Shown: in pieces, positions 60,617 through 64,000 of the stretch | Numbering within the stretch: the first letter of the stretch is position 1 | How the letters are laid out: each line of letters begins with the position of its first letter | Assembly: GCA_016647705.1 (NCBI GenBank) | Contig: CM028325.1 | Coordinates: forward strand, 32,282,474 to 32,346,473 | Origin: Eucommia ulmoides | Taxonomy: Eukaryota; Streptophyta; Magnoliopsida; Garryales; Eucommiaceae | Direction of reading: 5' to 3' | DNA: 64,000 nucleotides | Position numbers and translations under genes: made by a program | The notes under the pieces: generated by a model | Databases searched by the model: none | What the model was told of the DNA's origin: nothing | Seen by the model: only the letters and a program-made list of their open reading frames with translations

Positions 60617-63205
60617 ATGGCCTTATCTTCTCCCCTCTGCCACTCTCAAGTTCCCCTCAAGGTATGGCGTTTCGCACATTGAAATATATATTGTTTTTCC
60701 ATGTAATTTTGAATTCGTCTATGGATAATTATAGGTGTTTTTTACTGGGTTGCAGTTGCATTGTTGATTTTCCCTTTCTTTTTCCTCTGCATTTTCCTTT
60801 GCTTCATTTCTCACCATCTTTTAATTGGATGCACTGTTCAATAGTTTAATTGGGGCCTTATTAATTGTTTTTTCAGATTTTTTGCTGAATTATTCTGTAA
60901 TTTTTATTTTCTGTTTTTGGTAACGATCTGAGATGGGTTCCCTTTTGATTGACCAATTGAGGGTTTTAGATCTATGATGGTTTCCTGTTGAATTGTTCCC
61001 AGAATTTTGTTCTAAAAATATGGGAACAGGACATCAATTAATCTGGGAATAGAAATTTTAACCAAACTGCACTTAAAAATGTTCCACAATAGTAGGTAAT
61101 AATAATATTTTTATACATAATTTCCCTTTTTTTTTTTCTCTGCATTTCGCTTTTCTTCATTTCTCATTATCTTTTAATTGAATGCACTGTTCAATAGTTT
61201 AAATGGGGTGTGATTAATTGTTTCTCACATGGGTATTCTGTAGATTTTTTAGCTGAATTATTCTGTCAATTAATGCTTCTATTCCCAGAAATTTGTTCTA
61301 AAAATACAGTAATGGAACGGATAACATACATTATTTTTGTTCCGGTGTTTCAGAAACAAAAATCTATATGCGAACAGAACATTAAGGCCCCGTTTGGTAA
61401 CCGTTTCCATCCCAGAAATTCCCATCCCATTCCCAGGTTTTTGAGATTTCTATTTGGGAATAACGTTTGATAATTTTTGCTCCCGTTCTCATTCCATTCC
61501 CATTTGAGAATTGTGCCCACTTTTTTCTTAAGAAATGAGAAACAAAAAAAAATTGTTTCTCATTATTCTCATCCCATTCCCAAAAACCACCGCCACTATT
61601 CATCCGCCGTCCGCCGTAACTAACTATTGTTGAATCCCACAAGTGTTGTGCGACCAGATCCTAAGCTATATATAAGTTTGGAGACAATCCTTCTCTTATA
61701 AAGCGTCTTTTAAGAATGAGTTTTGCCCTTTGGATTTAGAGCCTGACCTTCTGCTCGATTTTTGGCGTGCTGAATCCCGCATCGATGTTGCCCCCCCTCC
61801 ACCCCAATATCCGTTCGCAGTGGTTTGTCAAAATCCATCTTGCGCGTGAGGGGGCGTGTTAAATTGCACATTGATGTTGGCCTAACCGATATCCATTCAC
61901 ATTGGTTTGTCAAAGTCCATTCTGCGCGTGAGCGCGAGTGTGCATGTTAAATTCCACAATGATGTTGGCCCCTCCGAAATACGTTCACAGTGATTTGCAA
62001 AGTCCACTCTGAGCGTGAGGGAATGTTGAATTCCACATCGCTTGTGTTACCTGATCCTGATTTATATACAAGTCTAGAGACAATTTTCCTCTTACAGAGC
62101 GTCTTTTATGAGTGAGTGAGGCCCATTGGATTTCTACAAATATCATATAATTGTTGCATTCTTTTTTGTAATTTTCTCGCAGATTGACCGCCAAATGTTG
62201 TTTGGTAGACACTGCTGTAATATCAGAATGTGTCTGAATTCTGGTTTACACATGAACTTTGAGCTCCTCAGGCAACAAACTTCGAAAATGGCAGGATCAA
62301 GCAGTAAAACAAACAATGGAAAATTCATTCCAAATAGAAGGATTCAGAGAGTAAATGCGTCATGTAATAATATATTCCCTTTCATATGCCTTTTCATCGT
62401 TAAATTTCAATTTCTCTTTTTTCTTTTTAAATAAAACAATCAGCCTCTTATTTATTTATTTTTTATTTTTTTAGGGTTATCGAGTTCCCAAATCGCGAGC
62501 AGTGTCTTCACCATAGGAACAGCAGCCGTTCTTCCATTTTACACGCTCATGGTTGTGGCTCCAAAAGCCGAACTGGTAGGTTTTTCTCTATTGTTTCTGT
62601 TCCCAGATTTCTGTTTCTGTTCCTAATGTTCAAAATAGTCGATGTTTATGGGTTTTATTGGTTTTATTCAAAATGCAGACTAAGAAATCTATCGAAAGCA
62701 GTATACCATATGTTTTCCTTGGAATTCTGTATGCATATCTACTGTATCTCTCTTGGACGCCTGACACAATTCGGCTTATGTTCGCCAGCAAATACTGGTT
62801 GCCTGAGGTTTGTTTAGTGTTTCTGTTCCAAGAAATTGAAAAACATTTTTTACATATATACGTTAATGCAGCTTTCGGGTATAGCCAAGATGTTCTCCAG
62901 TGAGATGACATTGGCTTCTGCTTGGATTCACCTCTTGGCTGTAGACCTCTTCGCCGCGAGGTCTCTCTCTCTCTCCAGTTTCCACTCAATCTATTCTCTC
63001 TCACTCGGGCATATTTTAACATTGTTTTTCTTTTTCCATGTCTGAATTCAGGCAGGTTTATCAAGACGGAGTCGAGAACAACATCGAGACAAGGCATTCG
63101 GTTTCTCTCTGTCTGCTGTTTTGTCCTGTTGGAATTCTTTCTCATTTCATCACTAAATCATTCGCCGAAAGATCAGAAAAAATTGGTTCTAGGAATATTC
63201 ACTAA
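60617..63205 (+). CDS. ABA4: Neoxanthin synthase (ABA4 family), six exons
   Basis: Plastid membrane protein needed to convert violaxanthin to neoxanthin, a precursor branch of abscisic acid. Exons: 60617-60661, 62183-62363, 62475-62575, 62679-62807, 62872-62960, 63052-63205. They total 699 nt, 232 residues, and all introns are GT-AG. The split codon between exons 2 and 3 makes the Trp of ASWLSSSQ, and that between exons 5 and 6 the Arg of FAARQVY; both agree with the known Arabidopsis protein, which supports the model. The N-terminus ([15 protein letters not shown] and a Lys/Arg-rich stretch) is a transit peptide. Four membrane segments follow: [48 protein letters not shown] and [17 protein letters not shown]. 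Conserved [23 protein letters not shown] and ETRHSVSLC are intact. The C-terminus runs 12 residues past the Arabidopsis end. Exon 1 placement is the least certain part; no damage is visible. Confidence 0.9.
61386..61627 (+). mobile_element. Truncated Harbinger-like MITE in ABA4 intron 1
   Basis: The left end GGCCCCGTTTGGTAACCGTT, preceded by TAA, matches the MITE at 42758 for about 200 bp. The right end is missing; the copy stops at the solo LTR start (61628). Confidence 0.7.
61628..62138 (+). mobile_element. Solo LTR in ABA4 intron 1
   Basis: 511 bp from TGTTGAATCCCACAAG to GATTTCTACA, flanked by imperfect 5-bp repeats (actat and aatat). It contains about three tandem copies of a ~100-bp unit (about 61775-62030) built on 'gttgaattccacatcgatgttggcc', 'ccgttcacagtggtttgtcaaa' and 'tccattctgcgcgtgag'. 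A related sequence follows the gene at 63335-63656. The element family was not identified. Confidence 0.65.
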
Positions 63206-63334
63206 AAATTGTATCGAATCCATTGTTTTATCAATTCAAGTTCAATTGTTTCTTGCAATTTTTGTCCTCCAATTTGTGAGCGTTGTTTTTTGTAGCCCTT
63301 CAACTGCGAATCTCAACAATTATGGTCCTGTTTT
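63206..63334 (+). other. ABA4 3' UTR region
   Basis: AT-rich sequence after the TAA. No perfect AATAAA was noted within it. Confidence 0.4.
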
Positions 63335-63660
63335 TAGAAATTTTGAATGACGAGGCTGGCTTTTGAAAGAGAGTTAGACCCATTGGATTTCTACGAGGTA
63401 TTAAAGATAAGTCGCTTGTTTTGATGTTGAATGTGTTGAATTTCCATCAATATTGGTCCCCCCAATATTCCCCAATATCCGTTCGCAATGGTTTGTTAAA
63501 AGTTCACCCTACGCTTGAGGGGCGTGTTGAATCTTACATTAATGTTAGATCCTTCCCCCGATATTTATTTGCAGTGATTTGTCAAAGTCTACTTTGCGCG
63601 TGAGAGGCGTGTTAAATCCCACATCGTTTGCGTTTCATAAACCTGGGCTATATATAAACG
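63335..63660 (+). mobile_element. LTR relic related to the intron-1 LTR, followed by a primer-site-like motif
   Basis: 63340-63392 matches the 3' end of the intron-1 LTR (cccattggatttctac). 63425-63656 holds two or more copies of its ~100-bp unit and 'ctatatataaacgcc'. TGGTATCAGATTC (63664-63676) directly follows; this resembles the initiator-Met primer site of LTR retrotransposons and suggests that an internal region begins there. Confidence 0.55.
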
Positions 63661-63676
63661 CCTGTGGTATCAGATT

Positions 63677-64000
63677 CTACACCACAAAACTATTCATGCT
63701 CGAGCTCCACGACACAATTTTGTTCTCTAACGAGTTGTCCGCCATGTTTGGCACGCTGAAGGTGGCCGTAGGCGATGGAGTCCCGTCCATCTTTGGTGGA
63801 AAATTAAGGATTAAAATTTGTTCGAAGGTCTTTAGACTTCTACAAGGGAGCCAACAATGACATTTTGAACTCCTAATATATTTTATAATAATTACATTTT
63901 ATACCCCTAAATCTAAAATAACCTAATGACCCTTATAAAAAGCATGCGCCACTCACATGATACCAAAATGTGAAAAATTAACGTCAATAGCTGACGGAAG
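63677..64000 (+). other. Possible retroelement internal sequence, cut by the window end
   Basis: A 93-codon open frame overlaps the LTR relic and continues to 63860, without a recognised domain. From about 63870 the sequence ('tacccctaaatctaaaataacc') resembles the start of a Mutator-type terminal repeat, but its partner would lie outside the window. Confidence 0.35.

Noticed and set aside
63579..63860. 93-codon plus-strand ORF downstream of ABA4
   Set aside because: It overlaps the LTR relic and primer-like motif and shows no known domain; most likely retroelement internal sequence.

Overview
This window looks like nuclear DNA of a flowering plant, most likely a eudicot. It is strongly AT-rich and dominated by transposable elements. 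Three things can be called as host genes: a degraded ribulose-bisphosphate carboxylase small-subunit gene (RBCS, 39950-41200), a nuclear tRNA-Val(UAC) (41653-41725) and a six-exon neoxanthin-synthase gene of the ABA4 family (60617-63205). Both protein genes have GT-AG introns and N-terminal chloroplast-targeting regions. The species cannot be determined from the sequence alone.

Layout. (1) 1-8.6 kb: three copies of one AT-rich unit, two of them fused head to head as a multi-kilobase inverted repeat centred near 4103; a Mutator-like element with ~200-bp terminal inverted repeats abuts its right end. (2) 8.6-13.8 kb: mostly unassigned sequence holding a ~1.75-kb solo Gypsy-type LTR. (3) 13.8-28.3 kb: a three-level nest. 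A Copia element (13802-28310, target duplication gatat) was interrupted in its gag by a SIRE-like solo LTR (17578-26982, target duplication gtact). That LTR was in turn interrupted by a non-autonomous Athila/Tat-like Gypsy element (about 17975-25252) with a tRNA-Asp-type primer site, a decayed 'plant transposon protein' ORF and no polymerase. (4) 28.3-34.2 kb: AT-rich sequence with a long degenerate tandem array and gene-like fragments. (5) 34.25-39.73 kb: a nearly complete but stop-riddled Copia element on the minus strand, ending about 217 bp upstream of the RBCS start codon. (6) 39.7-41.7 kb: RBCS with its light-responsive promoter boxes, then tRNA-Val. (7) 42-46.4 kb: a gene-like mosaic with a Harbinger-type MITE and a 2-kb field of a short inverted motif, GTGTTACATTCAACAC. 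(8) 46.5-51.7 kb: a 0.5-kb direct repeat and a Copia gag zinc-knuckle relic in otherwise unassigned AT-rich DNA. (9) 51723-54360: a non-autonomous Helitron with both termini. (10) 55009-60114: a third Copia element (188-bp LTRs), itself carrying a 382-bp element with inverted ends. (11) 60.1-64 kb: the ABA4 gene, with a truncated MITE and a solo LTR in intron 1 and a related LTR relic downstream of the stop codon.

The two host protein genes are both plastid-directed (carbon fixation; xanthophyll and abscisic-acid precursor synthesis), but nothing shows that they are functionally coupled. ABA4 looks intact. RBCS carries a one-base frameshift in exon 3 plus several substitutions at normally invariant residues, and looks like a decaying family member. 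No clear candidate for a new enzymatic system was found. The most unusual signals are structural: the dated nest, the palindromic motif arrays shared across LTR families, the giant inverted repeat, and the Helitron.
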